Of a DNA stretch of 64,000 nucleotides, positions 50,981-60,766 are shown piece by piece; within the stretch, counting starts at the first letter, position 1; each line of letters begins with the position of its first letter. The stretch is taken from the NCBI GenBank assembly GCA_012513515.1, contig JAAZCA010000019.1, positions 123,934-187,933 on the forward strand, written 5' to 3'. The stretch is from Myxococcales bacterium. Lineage in GTDB: Bacteria > UBA10199 > 2-02-FULL-44-16 > JAAZCA01. The notes under the pieces were generated by a model. That model searched no databases. It was given only the letters and a program-made list of their open reading frames with translations, and was not told where the DNA came from. A program made the translations under genes and the position numbers.

Positions 50981-51955
50981 TCACCCGTAATGCTTCATCG
51001 CCCTCGCAAACTCTTTCGCCATATCGTCACGGAATTCTTTCGGTGAAAGGACCTCAGCGTTCGCGCCGAATGATAGCACCCAGCTTTTTACCTCTGCCAT
51101 TCCCTCCACGGTCATGGTGAGGACGATGGAGCCGTCGGATTCATCGGATATTGACTGCGTCGGATGCCAGATTCTTTCCTTCACGTACTGGGCGAGATTT
51201 TTTGTGAATCGGATCCTTATCTCGACCGGATCCCCATCCATCACGCGGAAGCGCCCCTTGGTGAAGGCGTCCATGCAGAAGTCGGAGGGTATTTCAAATG
51301 TGTCGGCTGTGAGCTTCGCCTTTTCGATCCGATCAAGAACGAATAGGCGGACCTCGCCGCGGTGGTGGCAGCGCGCTACTATATATATAGTCCCGCCCAT
51401 GAACCAGACGTGATAGGGGTCGATCTTGCGCGATGTGACCTCTCCCTTCGAGGAGGCGTACTGTATCGCGACTGTCGTACGTTCTATCAGCGCCTTCTGT
51501 ATCAGGTCCACCGTAGCGCGATGTTTATTGTAATCCTTTTTGCCTGCGAACCCGACCCTGAAACTCTTGGATAGCCCCTGCAGAAAGTTGTGGGCCTCTG
51601 GGCTTAGCATGGAGCGAACCTTGTCGAAGGCGCTTTTCATCGATTCGGAAAAAATCGTGCCGCGGAAGGCCTCTAGATGTTCGCATGCGAGAGAGAGCGC
51701 CATGATCTCGGTCATCTCCAGCGGAATCGGAATCTTCGACCGGTACCCCTCGACGAAAAACCACTTTTCCACGTTTTCTATCTTTTCGCAGTATATGGGG
51801 AAGCCCGCCATCTCGAGGGCCTCCATATCGCGATAGATCGTGCGCGGATTCGTTTCGAGCTCTGATGCCAGGTCCGGCACGGATATCCCCATCCTTTTCG
51901 CTTCCAGCATCTGCAAGATTCGCCATTGCCTTGAAACTTGGTCTCCGCGGGGCAT
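50981..51955 (-). CDS. WYL-domain transcriptional regulator (YafY type)
   Basis: Protein of 324 residues. The N-terminal wHTH is RILQMLEAKRMGISVPDLASE followed by RTIYRDMEALEMAG. The WYL domain (about 140-220) shows QYASSKGEVTSRKIDPYHVW and RLFVLDRIEKAKL; the C-terminal WCX region ends VLSFGANAEVLSPKEFRDDM. WYL proteins sense nucleic-acid or nucleotide ligands and often control defence genes. No obvious partner adjoins; the two unknown genes at 52191-53166 are on the same strand upstream. Confidence 0.9.
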   Translation of the reverse strand: MPRGDQVSRQWRILQMLEAKRMGISVPDLASELETNPRTIYRDMEALEMAGFPIYCEKIENVEKWFFVEGYRSKIPIPLEMTEIMALSLACEHLEAFRGTIFSESMKSAFDKVRSMLSPEAHNFLQGLSKSFRVGFAGKKDYNKHRATVDLIQKALIERTTVAIQYASSKGEVTSRKIDPYHVWFMGGTIYIVARCHHRGEVRLFVLDRIEKAKLTADTFEIPSDFCMDAFTKGRFRVMDGDPVEIRIRFTKNLAQYVKERIWHPTQSISDESDGSIVLTMTVEGMAEVKSWVLSFGANAEVLSPKEFRDDMAKEFARAMKHYG

Positions 51956-52056
51956 CGGAATTCCTCCTGTGTGATTTTACCCTATATAGAAAATATGGAA
52001 CTCCTGTGCAATCGGCTTTTCGCTCCTATATCATATCGTAAAAACCTTTATTGTAT

Positions 52057-52134
52057 GCCGCCGCGACCGGAAAATTCACGTGTCTGGAGCGAGCCTTATC
52101 CGCGAAGATACGTGAATTTTCCGAGGCAGGCGGC
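52057..52134. repeat. Long imperfect palindrome
   Basis: CGGAAAATTCACGT (52068-52081) is perfectly inverted as ACGTGAATTTTCCG (52110-52123), with outer GCCGCC/GGCGGC extending the symmetry. The loop is 28 bases. It lies in the 235-base gap upstream of the WYL gene start and downstream of no gene, so an operator or a small mobile repeat is more likely than a terminator. Confidence 0.6.
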
Positions 52135-52190
52135 TTCCATAGGTAGTTTTTAGTGGTGCTAATCGTTAGTTTTTCAGAGTTTCCTTAAGT

Positions 52191-52595
52191 CTATGTTTCC
52201 AGTTTCGAGATGCTTTTTAAAAATCCCTCCACGCCATCTTTCGGGGCGCAGCAACACAGCGATATTGAAATATTTTCCGACTGGAACTCTATATTTATTG
52301 AGAATTTTTCTCCTGAGAGCTCTTTTATTGATATGCCCATCTTTTCCAATTTGATGACGAAGCCATCTTCTGCCGCTTTCACCGGATGGGCGCCCCCCCG
52401 ACCGGAGGGGAGCTTCATCTCGTCATAGAGGACTATGGCGGATTGCCCCTCTTTCGGGGCGATCCTTACAGTGGCACGAAGACCGAAACCCTCCTCATCG
52501 ACCGTTGCCACCAGATCGATGAAGGAGGGGCCGGCCCTGTCTATCCAAAGTCTGGCCATGAGCTTGGGATCTATTTTAGCAGCTGGAAGGGACAT
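52191..52595 (-). CDS. Hypothetical protein
   Basis: Protein of 134 residues, no family recognised. It opens MSLPAAKIDPKLMARLWIDR and is beta-rich (FGLRATVRIAPKEGQSAIVLYDEM) with a Cys triplet near the end (SISLCCCAPKDG). The gene upstream at 52633 is 37 bases away on the same strand, so the two probably share a transcript. Confidence 0.6.
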   Translation of the reverse strand: MSLPAAKIDPKLMARLWIDRAGPSFIDLVATVDEEGFGLRATVRIAPKEGQSAIVLYDEMKLPSGRGGAHPVKAAEDGFVIKLEKMGISIKELSGEKFSINIEFQSENISISLCCCAPKDGVEGFLKSISKLET

Positions 52596-52632
52596 CCGGG
52601 GTCTCTCGTTTAAAAAAGTTTAAAATTGCCTT

Positions 52633-53166
52633 TTAATGGCTGTAATTCGTGTTTGGGATGCAGTTGGCCTCTATCTGCGGATGATCCTCCGAAATTTCTG
52701 ATTTATCCTTTTCCTGGCGCAATATCCCCGATCTGATCCGGTGCAGCGTATGCAGCATCTCGTAAATCTCGGTTGTGGATAGAACCCCGTGGATACGCTC
52801 ATATAGGACGATGTTTTCGCCTCTCAAGATGAGCGCCGGGTGCCTCGTTTCCCGCTTGGTATCTAGGGCGTTCTTCGCGATGAGGTCGCTGATTCCGTTT
52901 TCAGAATCCAGCACCATCATCTCCATCCAGCCGAAAAGCCCGCGCTGTTCGTCGAATTCGGAAATGCACATGATGCCGCGGACCTCGGCGAGCTCGAAGT
53001 AGATGTCGATCGTATTGCCATTCGCGTCCAGGGTTATCCTGTCCACCGTAAAATCTTCGTTTAGCTCCGAGAGCTCGGTGGCGAAGGCGGCGATGCGCGG
53101 CTGCGCGGCCCCTTGCATCTCCAGGTTTATCAGTTTCATCCGCTGCCTAAATCTTTCCATTTCCAT
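52633..53166 (-). CDS. Hypothetical protein
   Basis: Protein of 177 residues without a recognised family. It is mixed alpha/beta and acidic (ELSELNEDFTVDRITLDANG, IMCISEFDEQRGLFGWMEMM), ending in a polar tail. The start was put at ATG 53166 because AAAGGGAGGG lies just upstream; the frame runs back to 53223 through a Pro-rich stretch. No signal peptide or membrane segment. Confidence 0.6.
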   Translation of the reverse strand: MEMERFRQRMKLINLEMQGAAQPRIAAFATELSELNEDFTVDRITLDANGNTIDIYFELAEVRGIMCISEFDEQRGLFGWMEMMVLDSENGISDLIAKNALDTKRETRHPALILRGENIVLYERIHGVLSTTEIYEMLHTLHRIRSGILRQEKDKSEISEDHPQIEANCIPNTNYSH

Positions 53167-53336
53167 TTTCCCTCCCTTTGGTGGTTTTGGTTCGGGCGGA
53201 AGAATAGGGGGGTGTCCCGTCATCCGGGGTCACGAAAAAAAATATTTTTGTCGCGACCTGATATGACGCGCCTGCATGTTAGCCCCTGGCAAAACTTAAA
53301 GCGGGGCAATGGAGCGCCGCTAAAAAAGGAGGGGTG

Positions 53337-54458
53337 ATGAAGAGATTTTTGGTCATGCTTATCGCGCTTGCGGCATTTGCCGCATTCGCGGGATGCGGCG
53401 GCGGGTCGGGCGATTCCAACCCGGGCGGAGGTGATGGCGCAGGGGGAGGGGATGCGGGCGGGTCTGAGAGTAATGATGTCGCTCTGTCTCAATCAGAGGC
53501 GGAGGTTACCGCTAGGAGCGTTTCGCTGATCGCCCTTTCTATCCTCCAACAGGTAGGAGAGCCCGGACCGGCAGGGATGGTTATTTCAAAGGAGACTATC
53601 CATTCGATGAAGGATGGCGGTTCGTTCAGCGCTACGGTGGAAGGGCGTGATGCAGGCTCTTGCACTGCGTATCTCGATGGCTCCTCATCTACGTCCGCAG
53701 ACACGATGACCTTCGATCTTGCGGGCTCAATGGAGTGTAACAGCTTTTCCGATTCGGCTACTATAGATTACGAAAGTCAGAAAATTGGGTTGGATGGCTC
53801 TGTAAATATTTCCCTTACAGGGTCTGTCGCGCAGGATTACTCTTCGATAACGATCGAGTACGAGCTCTCATGGTCTAATCTCAATGTTGCAATAGGTGAA
53901 AATAGCTACGTTGAGACCAGCGGCAATTACAGACTTACTATCGCCGGGTCGATCGGCAGCCTTACTTTTACAGAAACCGGGACTGTAGGAAATCAGGCTA
54001 TCAGTACCACTTACACTTTTGAAAGTAATCAGGCTGGAGTGCCCGAAAACTCTGAGGTTCCGGAGGAGTTGCCTTCAGGAGAGGAAGAGGATGCAATTCC
54101 GGGAAATGTGATCATAAGCTCACTTCGTTATGTAATTTTTGCGCAGGACGGTCAGTTTCTTGGATTTATAAACACGAATCGGTTCGATAGCGAGTCGGTT
54201 TGCAATGGTTTTGGCAGTTACGGCAATAAATATTCTTCAACTTCCATCTGGAATAAACTGGGGACGTACGGAGGCAGCTATAACGCGTACAGCGCTTTCA
54301 ATGATCTCGGCGCTACACCTCCGATCATTCTTGAGTACGATGGCTCTAATTTAATTCCCATTTATTATCTCACCACCAATGGCATAAAGTCTCCTCGTAT
54401 CAACGCTTACAATTTACTGAATTATCTGGTTTCGCAAGGGTGCAATATATCCCGTTGA
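53337..54458 (+). CDS. Large glycine-rich lipoprotein
   Basis: Lipoprotein of 373 residues. Signal peptide to the lipobox AFAGC, then a flexible glycine/aspartate linker (GGGSGDSNPGGGDGAGGG). The middle is a beta-rich domain of Ser/Thr-rich strands (about 60-235). The C-terminal ~110 residues contain repeated N-x-[FL]-G-x-Y-G units (VCNGFGSYGNKYSSTS, IWNKLGTYGGSYNAYS, AFNDLGATPPII), a pattern seen in small secreted domains of other bacteria. AAAAGGAGGGG precedes the start. Confidence 0.78.
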   Translation: MKRFLVMLIALAAFAAFAGCGGGSGDSNPGGGDGAGGGDAGGSESNDVALSQSEAEVTARSVSLIALSILQQVGEPGPAGMVISKETIHSMKDGGSFSATVEGRDAGSCTAYLDGSSSTSADTMTFDLAGSMECNSFSDSATIDYESQKIGLDGSVNISLTGSVAQDYSSITIEYELSWSNLNVAIGENSYVETSGNYRLTIAGSIGSLTFTETGTVGNQAISTTYTFESNQAGVPENSEVPEELPSGEEEDAIPGNVIISSLRYVIFAQDGQFLGFINTNRFDSESVCNGFGSYGNKYSSTSIWNKLGTYGGSYNAYSAFNDLGATPPIILEYDGSNLIPIYYLTTNGIKSPRINAYNLLNYLVSQGCNISR

Positions 54459-54483
54459 TATTTGGTCGACCAAGCAAACCCTT

Positions 54484-54506
54484 CTCCCCCTTGTCATGAG
54501 GGGGAG
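54484..54506 (+). terminator. Weak hairpin after the large lipoprotein
   Basis: CTCCCCC and GGGGGAG form a 7-bp GC-rich stem around TTGTCATGA; only a poor T-tract follows (GTGTTTGT). A possible terminator. The remaining ~150 bases to 54661 show nothing else. Confidence 0.4.
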
Positions 54507-54661
54507 GGGGTGTTTGTAATGATGGCGATCATTTGACTGAAAACAGAGTTGCTTGAAACCAAATCATGTCTGGGATATGACTTTCAGGATTTTAAAGTGA
54601 TCCAGGAAGAATCGAGATGGCTGATCCTGCCTTTTAACTGTGGTTCTGTAGGGAGGAATGT

Positions 54662-55096
54662 GTGAACGAGACGCTCAGAAAAACCATGGAGATTATTTTC
54701 TCGTCCGAACGGAGTATGCCCGCGCATTTTTCCAGCAACGGCGAAAGAACTCAGTCTTTCTGTGTCGATTTCGAGCCCCTATCTGCAGAGGATGACTACG
54801 AGATGGCATCCGATGTATGGCACGCCTACACTGAACTTCCGAGGGGTCCGGCGATGACCGATCTAGAATCGTATCTTATCTTAAGGTGCGGCGAGGATAT
54901 CATGCTTGGGGCGTATGTCATAACAAAGCTGGGCGGCGAGAAGCTTATAGATGAAATGAAAGGTTACGTGATCGATGACACTATAGAGTCATTCAGCGAC
55001 AAAGTTGACCGGGCGCAAGAGGTCCTGTCTACGGAGGCTGCCCGTAAATATTTCGAGTATTGTTCTAATGCTGGATTTAAACTGGCTTCCAAGTGA
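54662..55096 (+). CDS. Hypothetical protein
   Basis: Soluble, acidic protein of 144 residues without a recognised family: MNETLRKTMEIIFSSERSMP, then DYEMASDVWHAYTELPRGPA, ending in a helical segment. GTG 54662 follows GGGAGGAAT. It is the last gene with backbone-like composition before the AT-rich region. Confidence 0.6.
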   Translation: MNETLRKTMEIIFSSERSMPAHFSSNGERTQSFCVDFEPLSAEDDYEMASDVWHAYTELPRGPAMTDLESYLILRCGEDIMLGAYVITKLGGEKLIDEMKGYVIDDTIESFSDKVDRAQEVLSTEAARKYFEYCSNAGFKLASK

Positions 55097-55474
55097 ACAG
55101 TGCTGCAGAAATTGATCCAGTTTAACAAACAAAACGTAGTCACGGTTTTTAGGGTTTTAAGGGATGGGGAAAAAGGAGATGGTGGGTCTGATAAGTATTT
55201 ATATATCTCAAATATCCTAAGTAGTTTATGTATCATTGTGACTAGTTTGGCCGAATTATTGTTATTGCAACTGTATAATCAATCTGCATATATACGCTAA
55301 GCAGTTTTACTATAAAAAACAATGGCATGACCTTAGATAGCACCCTAGATTATTGGAGTTATAGGTAATGAATGTTATATTTTTTATATTTTATTAGGAT
55401 TGTTGCCTTGTGTCATTTTGATTGTTATACGGCGATGGGAAAGTGGTTTAATCAAATTATGGGTAGGATAACAT
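55097..55474. other. Gene-free left edge of the AT-rich operon
   Basis: Composition drops to AT-rich here and stays so to the window end. A frame from 55100 to 55300 (66 residues with one hydrophobic segment) has no ribosome site. I see no tRNA, integrase or clear direct repeat that would mark an island boundary. The promoter of the DUF4007 operon should lie in about 55360-55460. Confidence 0.5.
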
Positions 55475-56389
55475 ATGAATGATGTCCCAGTATTTGCTAG
55501 GCATGAAACATTCCATCCTAGGTATGGTTGGTTTAAGAAATGTTATGATGCGGTGACCTGTGATGAGCATATCTTCACTCGTGAAGATGCAACTGTTGTG
55601 TTGGGCGTCGGAAAAAATATGGTGCAATCGATTAGGTATTGGGGAACGGCTTTCAAAATTCTCGAAGAATCTTCGGTGACTTCAAGGGCTCAACGTTCCA
55701 CAGGTTTTGGTATTTCAGAATTTGGTAAGAATTTGCTTGGCGAGAATGGTTGGGACCCATACTTGGAGGACCCAGCTTCCTTATGGCTTTTGCATTGGTT
55801 CCTTTTGAAAGATCCTTGTAAAGCAACTGTGTGGAAATTTACATTTAATGAGTTTCATCGAGATTCATTTACCTCAGAAGACATATTTCACTCTTTACGG
55901 GAACATGTAGAGTCTAGTTATCCAAAAACAACAGTAAAGGATTCATCGTTACAGAAAGACATTAACTGTGTTCTAAGGATGTATGTTGACAGTTTCAATC
56001 ATCGTCAAGTTAAGGAAGATTCAATCGACTGTCCATTTACCGACTTATCGTTAATCAAACAAGAGGGCTCTGCGAAGAGATTTTCGTTTAATTATGGCAA
56101 GAAGAACAACCTTCCAAACGATATAATTCTTGCGACGTGCCTAGATTACATTGCAAACGCAGGACATAATGCAAAGACAATATCGCTGACTAACTTGCTT
56201 CATGATCAGAATAGTCCTGGTATGTTGTTCAAGTTAACTGAATCTGTTTTGTTTGAAGCTGTTGAGAGAGGTATAGGTGATGATAAGAGAATAGTTCTCT
56301 CCGATTCGAGCGGACTTGTGCAGTTGAGTTTTAAAGAGGACCCGTCAATTTTGGCTGATAACCTTATTAGAGATCATTATCGTGACTAA
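55475..56389 (+). CDS. DUF4007 family protein
   Basis: Protein of 304 residues. The opening FARHETFHPRYGWFKKCYDAV and ATVVLGVGKNMVQSIRYWGTAFKIL are the DUF4007 signature (HExFxxRxGWLxK, LGVGKNMVxSIRYW). The family is associated with phosphorothioation-type gene clusters that carry a PAPS reductase-fold protein; its own activity is unknown. The C-terminus is a winged-helix-like region. First gene of the operon, with TAGGAT before its ATG and three bases between its stop and the ATPase start. Confidence 0.85.
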   Translation: MNDVPVFARHETFHPRYGWFKKCYDAVTCDEHIFTREDATVVLGVGKNMVQSIRYWGTAFKILEESSVTSRAQRSTGFGISEFGKNLLGENGWDPYLEDPASLWLLHWFLLKDPCKATVWKFTFNEFHRDSFTSEDIFHSLREHVESSYPKTTVKDSSLQKDINCVLRMYVDSFNHRQVKEDSIDCPFTDLSLIKQEGSAKRFSFNYGKKNNLPNDIILATCLDYIANAGHNAKTISLTNLLHDQNSPGMLFKLTESVLFEAVERGIGDDKRIVLSDSSGLVQLSFKEDPSILADNLIRDHYRD

Positions 56390-56392
56390 ACT

Positions 56393-59300
56393 ATGAATAA
56401 ATTATCTGATATAGTTAAGATCAAGAGACGTTACAGTAGATCAGTTAATCTTGAACGAGATGGGCTTATTAGTGAAAGTGTATTGGGCTATGTTCTGACC
56501 CCTAAGGCTTGTGACCTGCTTGAGAGATTTGCGACTAGCTATGTTAAGCCTAATACCAATAGAGCTTGGACTGTTACAGGTGTCTATGGTACTGGGAAGT
56601 CTGCATTTGCTCACTTTTTATCGGCGCTTTGTTCCTCAAAAAAGGAGATTATTAATAAAAATGCTCTAGCAGTGTATGCTGATGAGATAGGAAAGACCAA
56701 TGAGATTTACAATATTTATCGGAATGAACTCCCGGAAAGGGGATTTCTAAAGGCAGTTGTTACTGCAAGATACGAAAGTATTGGTAATACACTGGTTCGT
56801 GCACTGTATGATTCTGTGCCAGGGTATTTTAGCAGGCGGAAGCCTAAATGTTTTTCTCAAATAAAAAAAACATATGCGCTAATTAACAAGGATGGAGATT
56901 ATCGCTGTAATACCAAAGATGTGCTCAATTACATTTGTGAGATTTCAGCTGCTACTAAGGGCGGTCTGCTATTGATAATTGATGAGCTTGGGAAATGCTT
57001 AGAGTGGTCTGCTAATATGCACTCTGTTGATGATTTGTATTTGTTGCAGCAAATTGCGGAATTACCTTCAAGAGAAAAGGACCCAAAAGTGTTCCTTTTA
57101 GGGATACTACACCAGTCATTTTCTGACTATGCATATGGTTTAGCTAAAGAATTGAGAAATGAGTGGTCGAAGATACAAGGACGATTTGAGGACGTAGTAT
57201 TTACAGATTCGCACGATCAACTTATTAGGGTTTTAGGAAAGGCTATAGAACAAAAACTAGGGGGAAATGGTGCGTTAGCCGTAAACAAATGGGCTAATGA
57301 CTGGAAAAAGGTGTTTAAAAAGCTGCAACTTTTAGATGATATATCCGAAGATTCGATTTCAAAAATTTATCCGATACATCCATTGGCAGCATTAATATTG
57401 CCACAGCTGTGCAATAAGTATGCTCAAAATGATAGAACACTTTTCACATTTTTAGCCAGCAGAGAGCCACATTCCTTCTCCGAATTTTTGAATAGCTATG
57501 ACTTTAATTTAAAGGCCCCTGCTACACTAAAACTATTCAATCTTTATGACTATTTTGTTGAAGTTGCGGCGAGTAGTATAGCAGTAAGACCCGAGTTCCA
57601 ACGTTGGAGCGAAATAAATAGTCGTATTCAGGATTTAAAACATGTTGACCAAGATAAATTGTGTGCACTCAAAACTATTGGTATCTTAAACCTCATTTCA
57701 ACCACAGGCTTGATGAGAGCTTCAAAGCAGATGGTGATTAATGCCCTTGTTGATTCTCCGACTTCAGCGAAGGAAAATGACAGATGGTCCATTGTTTTGG
57801 AGACTATGGAAAAAGATGGCCTTGTAGTTTGGAGAAGGCAGATAGATGAGCTACGTCTTTGGGAAGGGTCAGATTTTAATATCGAGCAACACCTTGTTGA
57901 GGAGTTATCGAAGATTAAGTCCTCAGTAGCTGATTTGTTGAATGAATATTATTCTTTGAAACCCGTTATTGCGCAGAGACACAGTTACCAGACTGGGACA
58001 TTACGATTTTTTGAAAGGCGCTTTTTTGACGATCTAGATAAACTCAAGGATGCTAGCCGATCCTCAGTAGATAGTGATGGGCTGATTGCATACTGGTTAG
58101 GCAATGTAGAAATGGTCAAAGGTGGTCGGGAATTTATGAAGGATGGAAGACCCCTGCTTATTCTTACATCTGAAAATATTAGATCGCTTGAAAATGCTAC
58201 TTGTGAATACATTGCTTTAGGCAGATTAGAGAATGATTCTTATCAGTTGAAGCAAGATGGTGTCGCAAGAAAAGAAGTTAGAAATAGGCTCGCGATTGCA
58301 AAAAATTTCTTAGATCGAGCGGTTGCACATGTGTTTGATTTTACGCAGTCTAACGTCAGCTGCATTAGAGGTGAGGAACGACATGTGCTAAAAGGCGAGA
58401 GGGATTTTAAGAAGCTCTTGTCAGATGTATGCGATTACACTTTTAAATATGGGCCTACGCTAAAGAATGAGCTCATAAATCGGCGAACGCTTACCGCGCA
58501 GGGCTCTACCGCTAGGAGAATCCTGATTAATGCGATACTAAATAATTCTGGCGTAAACAGGTTGGGTTTAGAAGGACATGGCCCTGAAGTCAGTATGTAT
58601 GAGTCAGTTCTTGAAAATACAGGTATAGTTACAGCCGATAATGGATATTGTTTGAAAGCACCAAGAAAAGATAGTGGTATATTTGAACTTTGGTCGGCTA
58701 TCACGAACTTCTTTTTAGAGGCAGTTGATTCTCAATCCAATTTTTCTGATTTGCACGATAAGTTGTGTGATCCGCCCTATGGCGCTAATAAACCGATCAT
58801 TCAGATCCTTATCGCGGTCGTGTATGCAATACATAAAGATATCATTGGGATATTTAAGAATGGTTCATTTATGCCTGAGTTGTCATCCGACGATTTTGAG
58901 CTGATTGAGAAAAAACCCGAAATCTATTCCGTTAAGCATTTCGAGATAACCGGAATGAGAGGCGAGGTCTTTAAGGATTTTAATGCGATATTCTATAACC
59001 CTTCTTCAGGACGTGCCAGGGCGGAAAAAAGTCTTCTAAGTGTGGTAAAGCCCTTTATCCGATTCATTAAGTCAATGCCTCCCTATACACTAAAAACTAA
59101 ATCCCTTAGTGGTAATGCGATTCGTGTTAGAGATGCGATTTTAAATGCAACGGAACCTGATGTCTTGCTCTTTACCAATTTGCCCAAGGCCTGTGGTTTT
59201 AAGCCTATAAATGCCAAGAGAGTTGGGGATAAGGAGGCAATAAAGTCTGATTTTAAAGAGGCCTTAGAGGGGGCTCTAAAGGAGATTCAGCTGAACTATG

Positions 59301-59860
59301 AAAATCTATTAAGCCAGTGTAGAGCTATGATCTGCTCCGCATATGAAGTGCCAGAAAAAAGCGTTAATTCGTTACGGGATATTCTTGTACAGAGATCAAA
59401 GCTGTTGGCAGAAACTTGTTTTGATCCGAATATTAAGAGCTTTATTATGACGACATTGGACGACTCTATAGATGACCACAGGTGGCTTGAGTCGGTTGTA
59501 ATGATTATATCAGATAAACCAATATCATCTTGGGAAGATGAAGATCTTTTGAAATTTAAGGAAAATGTTAAAGATCACGGGCGTCGCTATTTAAATCTCG
59601 AAACATTGCAACGTAAGATAGTAGGTCTTATTAACCAGGATGTAATTGCTAGACGCGTTGTTGTTACAAAACCGGATGGGAAAGAGATAAATAAGACATT
59701 GTGGGTTACTACAAAGGACTATAATGACTTAAGCAGATATGCGGATAAAATTCTCAATGAATCGGTGGTATTTGAGAAAAATAAGATGCAATCTGCGCTG
59801 CTTGCAGTTTTAGCTGAAAAAATATTTGATAATGCTAATTTATCAACGAGAGATGAATGA
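56393..59860 (+). CDS. Large P-loop ATPase of the DUF4007/PAPS-reductase cluster (BrxC/PglY-like)
   Basis: ATPase of 1155 residues. Walker A is GVYGTGKSAFAHFLSAL (Gly63-Ser70) and Walker B is LLLIIDELGK (Asp197-Glu198). LLGILHQSFSDYAYGL and EWSKIQGRFEDVVF follow, a sensor-like region seen in ATPases of this cluster type. The rest is largely helical without recognised catalytic sites. Length and architecture recall BrxC/PglY of BREX systems, which are likewise very large ATPases beside modification genes, but I cannot prove that relation by eye. The stop overlaps the next start (ATGA). Confidence 0.75.
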   Translation: MNKLSDIVKIKRRYSRSVNLERDGLISESVLGYVLTPKACDLLERFATSYVKPNTNRAWTVTGVYGTGKSAFAHFLSALCSSKKEIINKNALAVYADEIGKTNEIYNIYRNELPERGFLKAVVTARYESIGNTLVRALYDSVPGYFSRRKPKCFSQIKKTYALINKDGDYRCNTKDVLNYICEISAATKGGLLLIIDELGKCLEWSANMHSVDDLYLLQQIAELPSREKDPKVFLLGILHQSFSDYAYGLAKELRNEWSKIQGRFEDVVFTDSHDQLIRVLGKAIEQKLGGNGALAVNKWANDWKKVFKKLQLLDDISEDSISKIYPIHPLAALILPQLCNKYAQNDRTLFTFLASREPHSFSEFLNSYDFNLKAPATLKLFNLYDYFVEVAASSIAVRPEFQRWSEINSRIQDLKHVDQDKLCALKTIGILNLISTTGLMRASKQMVINALVDSPTSAKENDRWSIVLETMEKDGLVVWRRQIDELRLWEGSDFNIEQHLVEELSKIKSSVADLLNEYYSLKPVIAQRHSYQTGTLRFFERRFFDDLDKLKDASRSSVDSDGLIAYWLGNVEMVKGGREFMKDGRPLLILTSENIRSLENATCEYIALGRLENDSYQLKQDGVARKEVRNRLAIAKNFLDRAVAHVFDFTQSNVSCIRGEERHVLKGERDFKKLLSDVCDYTFKYGPTLKNELINRRTLTAQGSTARRILINAILNNSGVNRLGLEGHGPEVSMYESVLENTGIVTADNGYCLKAPRKDSGIFELWSAITNFFLEAVDSQSNFSDLHDKLCDPPYGANKPIIQILIAVVYAIHKDIIGIFKNGSFMPELSSDDFELIEKKPEIYSVKHFEITGMRGEVFKDFNAIFYNPSSGRARAEKSLLSVVKPFIRFIKSMPPYTLKTKSLSGNAIRVRDAILNATEPDVLLFTNLPKACGFKPINAKRVGDKEAIKSDFKEALEGALKEIQLNYENLLSQCRAMICSAYEVPEKSVNSLRDILVQRSKLLAETCFDPNIKSFIMTTLDDSIDDHRWLESVVMIISDKPISSWEDEDLLKFKENVKDHGRRYLNLETLQRKIVGLINQDVIARRVVVTKPDGKEINKTLWVTTKDYNDLSRYADKILNESVVFEKNKMQSALLAVLAEKIFDNANLSTRDE

Positions 59861-60756
59861 ATAGAAAAAAAATACGACATATTATGGGTTTGTCCGGTGG
59901 AAAGGACAGTACTGGTTTAGCTATTTTGTTGCACAAGCTTATTCCCGATATGGAGTACTTCTTCTGTGACACTCTTAAGGAGTTGCCGGAAACTTATGAG
60001 TATATTCAGAAGGTTGAAACAAGATTGGGAATAAGGGTAAAGAAGCTAGTCGCTAAGAGGGGGTTTGACGATTTTCTCGAGCTGTTTGGTAATTATCTGC
60101 CATCTCAAAGGGCCCGCTGGTGTACGAAATTACTAAAAATTCAACCTCTTGAAGAGTTTGTTGGTGACGATATTGCTTATAGTTACGTTGGGATTAGAGC
60201 CGACGAAGAAAGAAACGGTTATTTTTCTGCGCGTCCGAATATAAGACCAGTATATGTGTATAAACCGCTCAATTTTAAACTTAGGCACATGGGTAGGGAA
60301 ATATATAATCAGGATGACATTGTAGAAGAATTTAGACAGCAGGGAATACGACTTCCCATCAAAAAAGATGGCTATTCGATAGATGATGTTCGGGACGTGA
60401 TAAACGAAAGCGGTATCGGGATGCCAAAATATTACGATTGGAGGACACGATCTGGCTGCTATTTTTGTTTCTATCAACGAAAATATGAATGGGTGATGCT
60501 GGCGGAAAAACATCCAAATTTATTCGATCAAGCGGCAGCTTATGAAAAGGAACTCCCGGATGGACGTAGATTTACATGGAATCAAGGGGAAACGCTTCGT
60601 GAGATACTTGAACGCAAAGAGTCAATTAAGACTGATCATAAGAAAAGAATGGTACTTAGCAAATGTAATGCGCCAGATAAAACTCTTATGGAGCAACTTG
60701 AAGCTGTGTTAGATGGCGAAGATGCCGACAAGCCGTGTTTGATATGCACGTTGTGA
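59857..60756 (+). CDS. DndC-like PAPS-reductase-fold ATP pyrophosphatase
   Basis: Protein of 299 residues of the PAPS reductase/DndC fold. The PP-loop is LSGGKDSTGLA (Ser13-Ser18), followed by FCDTLKELPETYEYI. Cysteines at ARWCTKLLKI, SGCYFCFYQRKYEW and CLICTL are positioned to bind an iron-sulfur cluster, as in DndC, which uses ATP to activate DNA backbone phosphate for sulfur insertion. It could equally be the BREX type 4 BrxP-like protein. Start overlaps the ATPase stop by four bases; AT-rich codons throughout. Confidence 0.85.
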   Translation: MNRKKIRHIMGLSGGKDSTGLAILLHKLIPDMEYFFCDTLKELPETYEYIQKVETRLGIRVKKLVAKRGFDDFLELFGNYLPSQRARWCTKLLKIQPLEEFVGDDIAYSYVGIRADEERNGYFSARPNIRPVYVYKPLNFKLRHMGREIYNQDDIVEEFRQQGIRLPIKKDGYSIDDVRDVINESGIGMPKYYDWRTRSGCYFCFYQRKYEWVMLAEKHPNLFDQAAAYEKELPDGRRFTWNQGETLREILERKESIKTDHKKRMVLSKCNAPDKTLMEQLEAVLDGEDADKPCLICTL

Positions 60757-60766
60757 GAGGAAATGT

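Noticed and set aside
55100-55300. 66-residue frame with a hydrophobic segment left of the DUF4007 operon
   Set aside because: GTG start without a ribosome site in AT-rich DNA where chance frames are common.
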